Numbered from the stretch's first letter, positions 38,705 through 52,383 are shown. The stretch: DNA of 64,000 nucleotides from Rotaria macrura (GCA_900239685.1 OENT01000490.1:43845-107844), one strand, 5' to 3'. Program-made: numbers and translations. The notes: generated by a model not told the origin, from the sequence alone.

Positions 38705-39575
38705 CGTGCAAAATAAACTGTGTTGAATGTGTTAATGGAAAATATTATTGTTGACGCTCGAAAAAAAAACGAAATAATGAGAAAAAAATCGTTTACTTTT
38801 CGTTGCACGTGCTCAATTCTGCAGTAAAAGTCAATATTGAGTTACGAGGAATGTTGTGACAACCGTTAGACAACAATTCGTATGAGTTAACATTTCACGA
38901 TGAAGATTGCAAGATTGACATAAGATAAAAACATACAGATCGTGACTAATGAATAACAATATATAGTTGTTGATAGATCAAAGCATATCAACCTGCCAAC
39001 CGATGTGCATTTCAAGGCGTCGATTTAAGCCAGTCGATGGGTATCGGAGCTCCCGATCGAGTCCTCGAAGTGCCATTTTCTGTTAGGTCGAGCACTCGGT
39101 GATGGGTTGCTTATATAATGATTTTACAGCTAACAGTATTTTATTTTGAGAGCTCGACATATCAGTTCCGGTGCCTATAGGAAATATTTTTCGATGGATG
39201 TGGATAGATCAGAGTCGCAGGTTTACTAGTAAACGATATATTGCACTGCTCCGAGAGGTCAAAATCCCGTCCCCTTGAAACTATTAAATTAAAAATATTC
39301 TTTTCTGCCGTTCGAAACCACTTATTTTCGAACACTCAGCACCAATCAGAGTTTTTTAATCCGAGCCCTCAATAATTATCGAATGCTTTTGCAGAGCGGT
39401 AGATTCTAACACATGTACTTACGATTACGAATCTAGTACGGATCCAATGAACTACACAAGACATTCCCAAACGAGGCAAACCTACGTTTTATTAGCGTAC
39501 ATAAAATAACGATAAATTTTGTCGTGTTACTATTTTTTTTGAAAATGTAACAAGGATTTTGTTAATGTTGTTGAT
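38705..39575. other. Upstream region of the ARM/TIR/SAM gene
   Basis: Contains the presumed promoter of the minus-strand gene. Around 39000-39200 and again at 40080-40330 are CGA-rich stretches (TCGATGGGTATCGGAGC, CGAGCACTCG) unlike the AT-rich background. They may be relics of an unrecognised repeat. No gene seen. Confidence 0.4.
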
Positions 39576-39876
39576 TAGGGGTAACACTTTATCTTTATTT
39601 TACTTTGAAAACGTAAAGTAAAGCAACCCAACTTTACTTCACCTAAAAAAGTAAAGTGAGTTACTTTACTTTACCGATGAAGTAAAGTAATTCACTTTAA
39701 CTTACTTAATAGAGTAAAGTTAGAAAAGCAACATTTTCCTTACGTGCATACAAAATCTGAAATGTTTCTGCTTTGTTTTAAGGGTAAAGTAAAGTTGAGA
39801 TACTCTACTTTACTGATAAAATAAAGTTAATCTCCTTGACTTTACGCGGTAAAGTAAAGATAAAGTGCCATCCCTA
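39576..39876. mobile_element. 301-bp hAT-type MITE
   Basis: Terminal inverted repeats TAGGGGTAACACTTTATCTT on the left and, read inward from the right, TAGGGATGGCACTTTATCTT. The 8-bp direct repeat TTGTTGAT flanks it exactly (39568-39575 and 39877-39884). An 8-bp target duplication and TAGGG-type ends are typical of hAT transposons. The interior is made of alternating TTTAC/GTAAA motifs that can fold on themselves, with no coding capacity. Confidence 0.88.
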
Positions 39877-39884
39877 TTGTTGAT

Positions 39885-42800
39885 ACAAAATACAATTCCA
39901 ACTATATTTAATTTCGTTGCGCTGCATACCAACTTTGTAAGAAAATACAACACATACTTGCATTCATTAAAATTTTAATGGAAAAATTCTTGAAAAATGA
40001 AAAAAACTATGATTAATTTTACACAATTCTTATCTTCAGAATTTAAATATTCCTGTATCACGAAGTTTTTTATCACTGATATATCGCATGGAACCATCGG
40101 AAAGAGCTCTTCGATAGGCTTTGCCACTTCGACTACTCGGTAATTCGACGGCTTTCGACTGATCGAAGTTAATCCGAGCACTCGAAAATCCATGTGTGAT
40201 ATGAGAATGATTCCGAGGACTCCATTTACGATGGGCTCGAATATGAAACAGAGTGAGAAAACTATGTTTGACTCAAGTTTCAAGCACTCGCCGCACTCCT
40301 CAGTGGCTTATATGGGCAGCTTGGGATCTGAATACATCTTATATTTCCTATCTGATATGGTTTCAAGAAAGAAGATAACTTCAAGTTAGTCGGTGTTTAT
40401 CATGAATTTCCCATGTAAAAAAATTACGCATCAAATCGTGTCGATTATAGCCCAAGCAAATTGATTATAAGTGAGTGTAGATGTGGCGAACATCATGAAA
40501 CTTCTTGTCAGTCTTAAGAATGAGTGATTTTTTCTTCGATTTATTTAACTGAAATATTTTAAAACTTACGCTGTAGTGTTGGCAACATTGTTTACGTGTT
40601 ACTCGATTTATGGAACTAGACTATAATGGTATGTCCTTTTCGAATCTTAGAAATAGTTGTTTTTTCTTCTAATGTATTTTTCAGAGGCGTATGGTAAAAG
40701 ATTTTTTTCACATCATAAGAGCTATCGGTTTTTTCTCTTTGTTTTTCTTTGTCAGAAAGAAATATGGCCGAATCTTTTTATTGGCATGAAAAAGAAAAAT
40801 TTGTGTATTCCTGTAGGAAAAATTGTTGGGATAAAATTTTCTTGAAACTGAGCGCAATTCCACTATTGCTCATTTAGAATCAACTATACTGAAAGTAATT
40901 GATTCCTTGGTAATATATGCCTTCTATTCGTCTTGAACCATTGCAGAGAGTTTTAATCAAGTGTTAGTTGTTTTGCGATTGACCCGAAAGAGTTGAAATT
41001 AGACAGTAAATGGTTTTAGCTAGAGTATTGCGGTAGGATCGTTACATGAATTATAACCGTTTACGGATAATTAAAATCGATTTTCAATCAATTAATAAAC
41101 AGTTTTAATCACACACCTTTAATCGATTTCACCAAAACTTTTTTACACGGTTTTCATGTTTTCTTAGAGCCATTTGGATACTTTTTATAGTTGATAATAC
41201 AGAATAAAATCAATTGTGAAGAATAAAAGAAACTCCATTCATGCAAAGGGCAATAATTTCGATGGTTTTCTCCGAGAAAAGAGTCTGAAGAAATGGAAAT
41301 AAATCCTTGTGGCTCTAATGACGATACTTCGCCAATGCTGTACCAATCAATTGCTTATGTTTTCAAGAGTTCTTATTAAAATTCTTTCTTACAATTTCAT
41401 TATAAGAATCATCAAAGAAGATCCTGTACATTGATTTTCTCAATGCCGCCAGGTCAGATCATGAGCAGAGTTTCGCAATGTTACTATCGATTGATTTAGT
41501 TAAGCCTAGAATAAGGTGTTCTTTCTGCCAAATGAATTCGAATGTTGACAAATGTTTTTCAGTTGTGTATACTATTTTTGATAGTTAAAATAAATTCGAA
41601 TCAGATGATTTTCTTCTTGAAAATCTCTTCTCCTACTCTCTATTTACGCTTAGAACGTTGAGTATGCATCATATTTTCAATTTCAAAAATAGTATCGATG
41701 TAGCCTTTTGAAAATTTTCATATTCCGTTATTCCTATTATTTTATCGTTCACCTTTCATTGTCGACTTGATCTTCTTATTGGAAACTAACCGACACGACA
41801 TATGGCGGGCAATTTTCATCAATCCACTTTCAATTGTGAAATTGGCTTTTCTTCTTATTGAGAAATACGAGCGTTTCTCCATCTGAAGTCCTTAGTTCGT
41901 AGTATCAACGAATCGAATTATGCAATTATTAACTCGCCAATGAGATTGGTTCCAAGTAGTAAAATTCTAAATGATGCAACTAAATTTATGAATTCTCCAA
42001 TCATTACGTTACAAAAAAACTCAACACAGAAACTATGGTTCGCTTTAATCCAACGATTAATTTCTCAGAACTCGCTGGATTCCATTTAACTTCAACTTGA
42101 ATTTTTTCCCACCGTATAATAGTGAAGATTTTCAGACGAGTTTTATTCAAAAGGAATAGACGAAGGTAAAGAATTGATCTCAACTAACATTTTTCTTTCT
42201 TGTACTTAAATCGCATTGTTGCAAAATATTCTTTGCTTATTCTAACGAATAATCCAATCGATTATTTATTCTGCATGTTACTGAACGACTTAGATAATTT
42301 TTCGTGTGATTCGAAGAAATAAAATGCTTATAACTTTTACAATATTGGCATTTTTTGATTCCGTTCCAAAATAAGATTTCCTCATAATTTAGGGACAGAA
42401 ATGGATAGCGCGTTTTAGCGTGTTTATCGTAGACCTTGATGTACTGCATTGCAGTAAAACACTTCATTGGTGCATTAGTGATAAAACTTGAGCAAAAATT
42501 GAACAAAATGATTTAATTATTATTTCAAAATACGCCATTGTGATGATAGATTTCCGAATCAGTTCTGCTACGAAAATCGTGATAATCGTCATTATATGAA
42601 GAGTAAATAACTATCAAATGCAAGTATGCATTTTAAAATATATTCAGATCGTCGCTCTTTTTAGCCATTTTCCGATGATTCTTCAGCTAATGATTAGCAT
42701 CGTTTCAGATACTTCAAAAAATTCACAGTCAAGACAGTGAAAGAGAAATTTGTCCTTTTGGCAATATGTAAATCGTGCCTGTTTGCAAACCACTAATTAT

Positions 42801-43143
42801 TCAGAGATTTCTGGTTCTGCTTTTTGGTGAAAATTTGATTATTGATTGATTGTTACTAGCCATTGATTAGCTAGCATGTCGCTACATAAAATATTCATTC
42901 TATGAAGTCAAGTTCTAAAATCAGAATAACGCGGATTTCTGTTTGTGAGTGATCGTCTTGCTAGGTGACATTTATCTTACCTTATCTTCTATACTGTCAG
43001 CTTCTCGCACCTCAAAATCTGCTGTATCAACGTTGCATATCAATTTACTTTTTACTGTGCACCCGGGCTTTTATCTTTATATATTAAAAGCCATGTAACA
43101 GAACATACAAGCACACACTCATATTTTCGATTCGCCTAGCAAA
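39885..43143. other. No gene recognised
   Basis: Open frames at 39975-40283 (minus), 40192-40389, 40657-40845 and 42237-42506 (minus) lack motifs and splice logic and are not called. The last part, after about 43080, probably includes the promoter and 5' leader of the dioxygenase gene. Confidence 0.5.
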
Positions 43144-44876
<1,733 letters not shown>

Positions 44877-45780
44877 ATAACTTTTATGTTGTATGTAGAA
44901 ACATTGTGAGAGATTCTAATTATATAATAAAAATCAATAGAACTTACAATAATTAAGACATCAAGTTATTGACTTTTAACTTTTTTGAAACATGATTTGA
45001 AAGGGATGTTAAAGTGGTTAGGGTAAAATGACGCCCCCCCCCTCGTCTCCATATATCGTTATAGACAGAGTCCTACCCCATCAAAGACAGTGAGCGGCGT
45101 CTTCGAAAATAAATAGTATTGATTTTTTGAAGTTCTTTACCATAAAGTAAGCAGTGATGAAGAAATATGCCCCTATTATCAATGGAAATAATAATAATTA
45201 TTATTATTTTCTTCATGCTCTTGGTTTTCAACAAGTTTAACGTTCATTTGCGTTTTTCCTTGATATATTCTACATACTGTTTTCCAAACGCTTCATATTT
45301 ATTCAGTGTCATAGATCGTTAATTTATTTTCAACTTCACTTCAATGAATATTTCTCTTTGGTCTAATGGGTTGAAGAACTTGTGTCGAAAGAAGAAAATG
45401 AATACATAGAATAGCATGAATAATTATTTATATATTTAATAATAGATATCAGTTGTAGGTATGTTTGCTATTTATTGGTTCATTGGTTGTCACACTTCAA
45501 ATCAATCATTTAAACAAAAAAATCTTTTCATTTTTGCCAAATAGTATATTCTCTTTGAAAATATTTTTCCTGTTCAATTACCCTAAAATAGATTAATGAA
45601 ATTTTCATTTTCATACAAAATTTTTTGTCAGTTGTTATAAGTCCAAGGAACATGAATGTATATGAGGCATATTTATTCGATAAGAAAAGATCATAGAGAA
45701 AAAAGAGAAATTCATGGTTAGGTAATCTCAACTATGGTCGAAAGGACAAATGTCGAAACAGACTTAGGTTTTTTTCTGAG
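44877..45780. other. No gene recognised
   Basis: Spacer between the dioxygenase gene and the mariner-like element, including the presumed poly(A) region of the former (ATAATAAAAATC near 44920). The 67-aa minus frame at 45528-45731 shows no motif. Confidence 0.45.
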
Positions 45781-46656
45781 TATATCACGTTGTCCAGAAA
45801 GTTCGCGCAGCAACCCTTATACTATAAGCTTGAAACGTGTGGCTTGCACCATCGTGTAGAGCGTTCATTTTTATGATGTTACACCGCTTTTGACCTAATT
45901 GCTTCATTGCCGTCTTGAGAAAAGGAACGAGTTTTCACTGCCAGGTCTGCTCATATTTTATATAGTGTATTTCGATCATACTTCGAATTCACTGCAAAAC
46001 GAGAAATCTGTTTCAGAAATCATGATGCATAGTTTTGTAGAGCTCATCGAGGGCAACAAGATGCACTATTTGGATTAGCATTTGGAGTGAGCTTAGATGG
46101 AAAAGGCGACTATTTGGATATGTGGCATTGAGAAGCCGTTAAAACCTCACAAGTAGAATTCGTATTTTCTTTTGAAATCTTTGCATATCTCTTCGAAATT
46201 TCGCTCGATCACTCTGAAAATTCAATGGCAGAGTGAGTTATGACTGCTCTTTCTTTTATGCAGTAGTCTCTGGATTTCAAAATTTTCTGATTCTTTGTGA
46301 AACCATTCACAGAGACCCTCTGAAAAAATCGAGGACTTTAAACGAATATTTTTCTATTCTCTCCATAACAGATTTTAGCCTATATGAAATTGTACTTAAG
46401 CTAAACTTCTTATCTTCAGACCTCTCCTGGTTAATGTGATACAGGAGTACAAAGTCGCAGCCACCACCATTATAACTAAAATATAAGCACACCTGGTCGT
46501 GAAAACTCTTTTCTTTTCCCAAGAAGAAAATGAAGCAATTAGCTCAAAATCGGTGAGCCACCCTAAAAATGAATGCTCTAGACGATGGTGGAAACCATAT
46601 TTTTCACACTTTTAGTAGGAGGGAAGTTGCACGAACTTTTGGGACAATCTCATATA
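45781..46656. mobile_element. Mariner/Tc1-like non-autonomous element
   Basis: About 130 bp at each end are inverted copies. The left starts TATATCACGTTGTCCAGAAA; the right, read inward, starts TATATGAGATTGTCCCAAAA, and both continue through AGTTCG, CACCATCGT and AGCTAATTGCTTCAT-like stretches. The ends abut TA, the usual Tc1/mariner target. The centre carries no intact transposase frame. The arms have diverged, so it is old. The superfamily is inferred from the TA target and the TTGTCC-type ends. Confidence 0.7.
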
Positions 46657-46727
46657 AAATAGTGCATGATTTAATTTGAATTAACGTTACTTATTGAAAA
46701 GGAATGGATGGAAGACTAGTAAAAACG

Positions 46728-48716
46728 GTGACCACTCATTTCGTCCCCTTACATTTTGTCCCAGTTACATAGATCATGACTTGGCAAGAAACAATCTGTA
46801 TAGTTATTTAGAAATAGTTATTGTGTAAATACTAAGTATTGTGAATAGGGAATTATCGTGTTTTGAGAAGCCAATGAAGAATGGGCGATGTCCACCCTCT
46901 GTTATAAACATGTATCGGTGATAATATTCTATTCGTCATTTGATCACGTGCGTAGTATAGTTGTTATACATCGATTTCGAATAAGTTCGAAAAGTAACTT
47001 TACAATGAGTAGAATTGAACTTCTGAAGAGTTCTTGAGGGAATTCAAAGATTTATTTTGCGGGACATTTGTACACACAACATCGAATTACAAACGAAAAA
47101 AGAATATTTCGCTGTGAAAATCGAAACTGCAGAAGTAAGTATAAATCTTTCAATCTAAAATTTCTACATCGATCCATGTTTTTTTTTCATTGTTACACAA
47201 ATGTTCAAATGTAAGTATTTTTTAAAGAGCCGTCTGAACACTCACACGCACCTGATCCAAATCGAATTCACATCATTCGTCTGAGAAATGAAATAAAAAA
47301 TCGTGGTGCAGCATCAGATGAAGGACCTAGTACTACTGTATTCGATGTATTACGTGAAGTTCCATTGACTGTAAGTGCTGATTTTCCTAAGAATGAAGCA
47401 TTATTACAAACGATTCGTCGTGTGCGACCAGCCATGCAACTCGATCATAATGGTTGTTTACCTCTTATATTACGACAAACTGATCATGAAGAACGTTTTG
47501 TTTTATATGAGGATAATTCAATGGTTATATTTACTTGTGATAAAAATCTATTGGTTTTAAAGCAATGTAAACACTGGTTCATGGATGGGACATTTGCTGT
47601 ATGTAAGAGTTTTTCAATGTCTACATATATAGACTTTGCTTATATAGATATGCTCAAAAGATTATTATCAATTATTTACTGTCCATGGGATGTATTCGTT
47701 TCAAATTATTCCACTTGTATATATTCTACTTATCGGAAAGGATACAAATGATTATAATAAATTTTTTGAACAACTGTTGCTGCAACATGAATATGAACCT
47801 GCATCTATACTTAGTTGATTTTGAGAATGGTGCATTGAAATCAACGAAAGCTATGTTTCCTGATGCTATTCAAATCGGTTATTTTACGTGCGATATATTT
47901 GTCGGTTAGAAATTACTTGTGCTACGAACAGAGGTTGTCTATTTCATTTTGGAAAATGTTTATGGCAAGAACTGCAATCATTAGGTCTTCGAAAAAAATA
48001 TATTAATGCTGATAAATTCCGAATGGACGTGAAAACACTCATGACTCTTGTATTTGTACCTATTCCAGATGTTATTAAAGGATATCTATCGATTATAAAT
48101 GATTTTGATGCCGAAGGTTATCAGCTACTAGACTATTTCGAGAGTTTGGGTGGGACCCAAAAAAGGAAGAGGTATATGGCAATTTAAATATCTCTTTCAT
48201 GGATCTAATTCAGTATAATGTTAACTTAGGTAGCCGTCGTGGTAAACCAAAGTTTAGTTTGCAGCTATGGAATATCTATGAACGAGTTATACAAGACCTA
48301 CCAAGATCAAATAATGCGATTGAAGGATGGCACCATGCTTTCAAAAATCGTGTCTCCGTCAAACATCCTTCTATTACTAAACTTGCTAAATGTATTATAC
48401 GTGAACAGTCTCGATTCGAGATCGATATTGAACGAATTCGTGCTGGTGAACCAACAAAGAAAAAAACTTATGAAAATCTTGATGCATGACTGAAAAGAAT
48501 TGTACTGTCTTATGACGTGAACAATATTGACGGATATTTAACTCGTATCGCTATGAACTTGAAATTAAGCGCTTGAATTTAGTACAATAAAATTTCTATT
48601 ATATTTTCTCTAATAATAATTAATACTCATGACGTGGGACGAAATGTAAGGGGACGAAATGTAAAGGGGCGAAATGTAAGGGAACGAATTGTAAGGGGAC
48701 GAAACGTAGGGGTACC
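46728..48716 (+). mobile_element. MULE element with subterminal repeats and 9-bp TSD
   Basis: A 2-kb unit bounded by the 9-bp direct repeat GTAAAAACG (46719-46727 and 48717-48725). The left end reads GTGACCACTCATTTCGTCCC then CTTACA; the right end, read inward, is GGTACCCCTACGTTTCGTCC then CCTTACA, giving imperfect inverted repeats. Just inside the right end the unit ACGAAATGTAAGGGG is repeated about five times with small changes, a likely transposase-binding array. The interior carries the dead FLYWCH/MULE transposase at 47005-48576. Confidence 0.85.
47005..48576 (+). pseudogene. FLYWCH zinc-finger / MULE transposase, degenerate
   Basis: Transposase of the surrounding element. It starts with a FLYWCH-like zinc-finger region (AGHLYTQHRITNEKRIFRCE, then an intron starting GTAAGT near 47135 and EPSEHSHAPDPNRI). 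The MULE DDE core follows (CKHWFMDGTF; FQIIPLVYILLIGKD; DFENGALKSTKAMFPDAIQI; CLFHFGKCLW) and ends in RSNNAIEGWHHAF and KLAKCIIREQSRFEIDIERI. A TGA lies at about 47035, the frame shifts near 47600-47700 and at about 47815, and further breaks occur near 47905 and 48165-48190. The catalytic aspartates are visible (DGTF, DFENGA), but the reading frame is destroyed. Confidence 0.85.
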
Positions 48717-48725
48717 GTAAAAACG

Positions 48726-49563
48726 TTCATCGTAAGTCAACTGATCAATGTTAATTAAATTTTTCGGCGCTTCATTTCTTCTTCACAGCTATGAAAGATA
48801 CGCCAATAAGAAAATCAGATCCTAGTTCAGAATTTTCAGCGTGTTCATATGCATTTTTACAGCCACATAATTAATTATTGTCAATGTTCGTATGAACAAA
48901 GATACGACTATCTTCCGCTCTACATAATCCAGTATTTTTTGCTATTTGTGTTTTTTGTTACTCTTGTATACATAATTATTCTTTACTAATAACGGTTAAC
49001 CTTTCATGGAGGTGGTAAAATATAATTTTTCGTTGTTGGTGTTTGATAAAGCACTGACTGTCGTCATTTTTACATCTATATCTATATCTATAATCGTGTG
49101 CGATTGAATATGAATCGATTCTCATTAAATATTTCTATCCACTTCACCGTAAGGGACGAAGAGGAGCGTTATCAACCAACGAGAAATGGCATTGAACACA
49201 CTTCAAACAAAATTTACCTCCAATTCCATCTTGATGAGTAACTTTTGAAAGGCAAATATTTCAACAAATTATCTTTTACGTTTCGAATTTTTTCATTTTT
49301 CGTTTCGACATTTTTATTTCGACCAAAGTTGAGAGAATCCGTGTTTGTTTTATATGGATCCTGTTTAAGAATTAAAAAACGATGTAATTCTCATAAGTTT
49401 AATGAAACATAAGATACTTGTGCAAGATGTGATCAATTAAAAACTTGACTTGTTCTCTTTCATTGTTATTTAATAAGGGCCTGGACGAAGTCGTAGTTAT
49501 TAATCCCCTTCTTAAATCCACCCACATCAACACTCTTAGATCAATTTGAAGGTTGAACCCGTT
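48726..49563. other. No gene recognised
   Basis: AT-rich spacer after the MULE element. A short (TATATC)n-like run lies near 49075-49092. No frame with recognisable features. Confidence 0.45.
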
Positions 49564-49572
49564 CTCGGGAAT

Positions 49573-49782
49573 TAGGGTTGTCAGTTTGCCAGGGAACGCA
49601 AAGCGTTCTTGTAGCGTTCTTTGCTATTTTTTAGCAGTTCTTTGGTAGTTCCCAAGAGACTTTTTCATGTATTTCGATGAAAAGCAGAACAAAGTCTCTT
49701 GGGAACTACCAATGAACTGCCAAAAAATAGCAAGGAACGCTACAAGAACGCTTTGCGTTCCCTTGCAAACTGACACCCCTAA
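49573..49782. mobile_element. 210-bp fold-back element, near-perfect hairpin
   Basis: The left arm begins TAGGGTTGTCAGTTTGCCAG and the right arm, read inward, begins TTAGGGGTGTCAGTTTGCAA. The arms pair over roughly 90 bp with few mismatches and a central loop of about 30 bp. Flanking 9-bp sequences CTCGGGAAT (49564-49572) and CTCGAGAAT (49783-49791) differ at one base and look like a target duplication. The strong pairing suggests a recent insertion and an RNA hairpin if transcribed. No coding capacity. Confidence 0.82.
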
Positions 49783-49791
49783 CTCGAGAAT

Positions 49792-50466
49792 GACTTAAGT
49801 GAATATTTTTCCGGTCCTATGTTTAGCGCTCCACTTTGCTAGAAAGGATAATTTCAATATACATGCTTGTAGTGAAATCTTAGAAAGCTAGGGCAACTGT
49901 CTAAAAATTAATGTTAATGTACATGGATCTCTTATTATCTCCCATACTAGTAGTAATAAGAGTTAAAACTCTAACCTAAGTTCATGCCCTAGCTCATCAT
50001 ACAGAATAGGACAAATGATTCGAGCTTATTCTGGCAGATCTTTCTTCAGAGTAGTGCCGATATGTGTGTGAATTTAGCGAGACTCAAGCCGAAATCAAAT
50101 ACATGCTCATGCAAGTCCACACACAGAACTGAAAATTAATTCTCATTCCAGTTCCCACTTACCTGTACCGATCTTAACATCATTAAACTTGCACTTCCTT
50201 GCATAATCAGAGTGTATGCCTTGGGGAGGTACATATTAGATCAAATATTATTATAAACTACGTACTGTGTTTCGGAATAGTTTACATGAAGAGAAAGGAA
50301 GAGTCTGCGTTAAAATGTGATTGGAGTAACCAATGTTTGATGTAATAGCGTCACTTTGTTTCATTCTGAAAATAAGAGGTTCTCTATTTCCGTGCTGCTC
50401 ACAATATATACTCAGAGGGAAATAAATCGATGTGATATTGACAGAAATACTCAGTGAAAAAACAAT
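49792..50466. other. Upstream region of the secreted-protein gene
   Basis: No gene seen. The last 100 bp, including ACAATATATACTC near 50401, may be promoter and leader of the gene at 50467. Confidence 0.4.
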
Positions 50467-51132
50467 ATGTACGTTTTCGTATGCAATACAGTTTTCCTTC
50501 TGATTTTGTTCACTTCGAGAGTATCTTCAATATTAAACAATAGCATACCTCGCGATTTCATACGAATTCCTGATTTGAAAGGTCGAAATGCCGCATTCAA
50601 CCCTAGCAATGTCATTCAAATGGTTCGTTTCTATAAATGTTTTCAAGAGCTTGGAACGTTTGCATTGTCACAATCGTCTGAGACATTTTTGAAAGTTCCT
50701 GGTCTTGTTATGGCAGCACACCACTCTGAACCAATGGTTTATGAACTTCAATTTCAAGGTGCCTGTCAACTCTTGCGTCTGTATCATAGTGCGTACATAA
50801 GTTTCTTGATAGATGGACGAGTTCTCATCTCTAATTATCTCTTACCTAACAATGGAAATCGTCGCAGTGCCCAACCAGATCTTGGTGCGAACAATAATGA
50901 TGTCGATACTCGAGGTGGAGGTCTTATATATACGGCATATGTACAACATATAGGTGCCCAGTGTCGCATCAGTGAAGTTGTTAAATTGCCCAGCGGAATT
51001 CATGTGATCGAAGTAAGTGCACGACTGTCTGGCGAAGCACTATATATTACTGGAGGAGTATTATCAGTGAAGATGACTCAATACAACGCTGAAGTCGACA
51101 TTGGCTTGCCATACCCAACTATACGTTCTTAA
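50467..51132 (+). CDS. Secreted protein of unknown function
   Basis: A single uninterrupted frame of 221 codons. Residues 1-21 form a signal peptide (VFVCNTVFLLILFTSRVSS), so the product probably enters the secretory pathway. No transmembrane helix follows. The rest reads as alternating hydrophobic beta-strands (YELQFQGACQLLRLYHSAYI; FLIDGRVLISNYLL; SGIHVIEVSARLSGEALYI) around a polar insert rich in Asn, Asp and Gly (residues 137-155). A jelly-roll or similar beta-sandwich is possible but not demonstrated. I do not recognise the family. Four cysteines remain after the signal peptide and no catalytic motif is evident. The intact frame with balanced codon use supports a real gene. Confidence 0.72.
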   Translation: MYVFVCNTVFLLILFTSRVSSILNNSIPRDFIRIPDLKGRNAAFNPSNVIQMVRFYKCFQELGTFALSQSSETFLKVPGLVMAAHHSEPMVYELQFQGACQLLRLYHSAYISFLIDGRVLISNYLLPNNGNRRSAQPDLGANNNDVDTRGGGLIYTAYVQHIGAQCRISEVVKLPSGIHVIEVSARLSGEALYITGGVLSVKMTQYNAEVDIGLPYPTIRS

Positions 51133-51645
51133 CTTTGAGAATCTTCATTGGAATGACATTCGAAAAACAACAATCGAATACCTTCATTTTGAGGTGTGTG
51201 CGAGTGTCGTGTGCCGTTTGTTTGCAGAGTCTTGATCTGAGTGAATGTGCATGTTAGTGCAAGTGTGGGTGTGCATTGTTAAAATAATTATTTTGCATCA
51301 TTTGTTGAATACAAAAAACTACACAGAGTGTGCTCGAGTTCCGCTTATTGTAATGTTCTTCATTTTCCTGCTCATTTCCATTCACATGCACCCTACACGT
51401 CTAAGTCCACACCCTCACCAAATACCAGATGAGCTATGTGAGGTTCTCCTTTATTTTCGACTCCTGCTCACACGTTGTACGTAAGTTGAACGATGAGCAC
51501 TCGAATCCTTGGTTTATATAGGTTTGAAAATTCGCGTAACAGTTACTAATGGGGCTGGGTGTCCACAATACTGGGATAAAAGACCGACATATTCAAGTTT
51601 TTAATCTGGTTTGTTTGAAATCGATAGATGAATATATATATATAT
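51133..51645. other. No gene recognised
   Basis: GT-rich stretch (GTGTGCGAGTGTCGTGTG near 51190) and an (AT)n run at about 51630-51647. The 79-aa frame at 51245-51484 lacks recognisable features. Confidence 0.45.
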
Positions 51646-52383
51646 ATGTTGGGGGGCAACATTGGGAGTCGGTCAAATCTTAGATTTCACGGGGCAAAAT
51701 TACGATTTGTTTAGAAATAAATTCAAACAAACACGTGCTTCACTATAAGTGAAGTGGAATAGGAAAAAAAAGAAAAATCGTGTTTCTAGGTGTGGTGGCG
51801 ATATGTAGTATAAATTTACGTAGTATCATTTAATAAAAAAATATCCCAACCAAATTCAGCAACCGTCGAAACAAATAATAAGGTATTGCATTTTTATGAA
51901 CACCTGGAAAAACATATTCATTTATTAGGTCGAAAGTTTACAGACAAGAGCGTGATAAAACAAAATATTTATCATGATATCGACAAATTTTTGTTATTAA
52001 CCAAGGGTAAATACCATCATGTTTTTCACCGAAAATTCATTTACTGGGCAAAACTTCATGTCATTTTAGCTAAAAAATGGGAATATTTTATTCCACAAAT
52101 GTCATTTGAAACGTGGTAGTTGTTCCAGTATGGATAAATAGACTACAGTATCTTGATTTGTTAATGTGCTCGGAGAAAACATATACATTAATGAAAGAAA
52201 GTTCTCATACTTTCATTTTAATTATTTCGATTGTTTAAATTTATTTCTAACAAAATCCTAATTTTATCCAGTCCAAATTGTAATGTCAATTTCGTCTGAA
52301 AAGTTTCTGGTCTATCTTAGGATGCCAATGTTGTCCGGTCAAATCTTAGATTCGACCATAAATCCCAATTTTGCCACCAACAT
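51646..52383. mobile_element. 738-bp terminal-inverted-repeat element
   Basis: The left end ATGTTGGGGGGCAACATTGG pairs with the right end which, read inward, is ATGTTGGTGGCAAAATTGGG. A palindrome-like CAAATCTTAGATTYG occurs near both ends. The left border merges with an (AT)n run, so no target duplication can be assigned. Inside is a 77-codon frame (51886-52119, FYEHLEKHIHLLGRKFTDKS), possibly a decayed fragment of an integrase-type zinc-binding region, but this is weak. Confidence 0.6.

Noticed and set aside
39597-39870. CRISPR-like or satellite array suggested by repeated GTAAA words
   Set aside because: Repeats are irregular and explained as the interior of a MITE with defined ends and target duplication.
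39975-40283. 102-aa minus-strand frame
   Set aside because: No recognisable domain; lies in CGA-rich, possibly repetitive DNA.
46233-46522. Overlapping frames on both strands taken as a mariner transposase
   Set aside because: No catalytic motif of mariner or Tc1 transposases is visible; the element appears non-autonomous.
51886-52119. 77-aa frame as an integrase zinc-binding domain gene
   Set aside because: Similarity is too weak and the frame lies inside a short inverted-repeat element; noted only as a possible transposon fragment.
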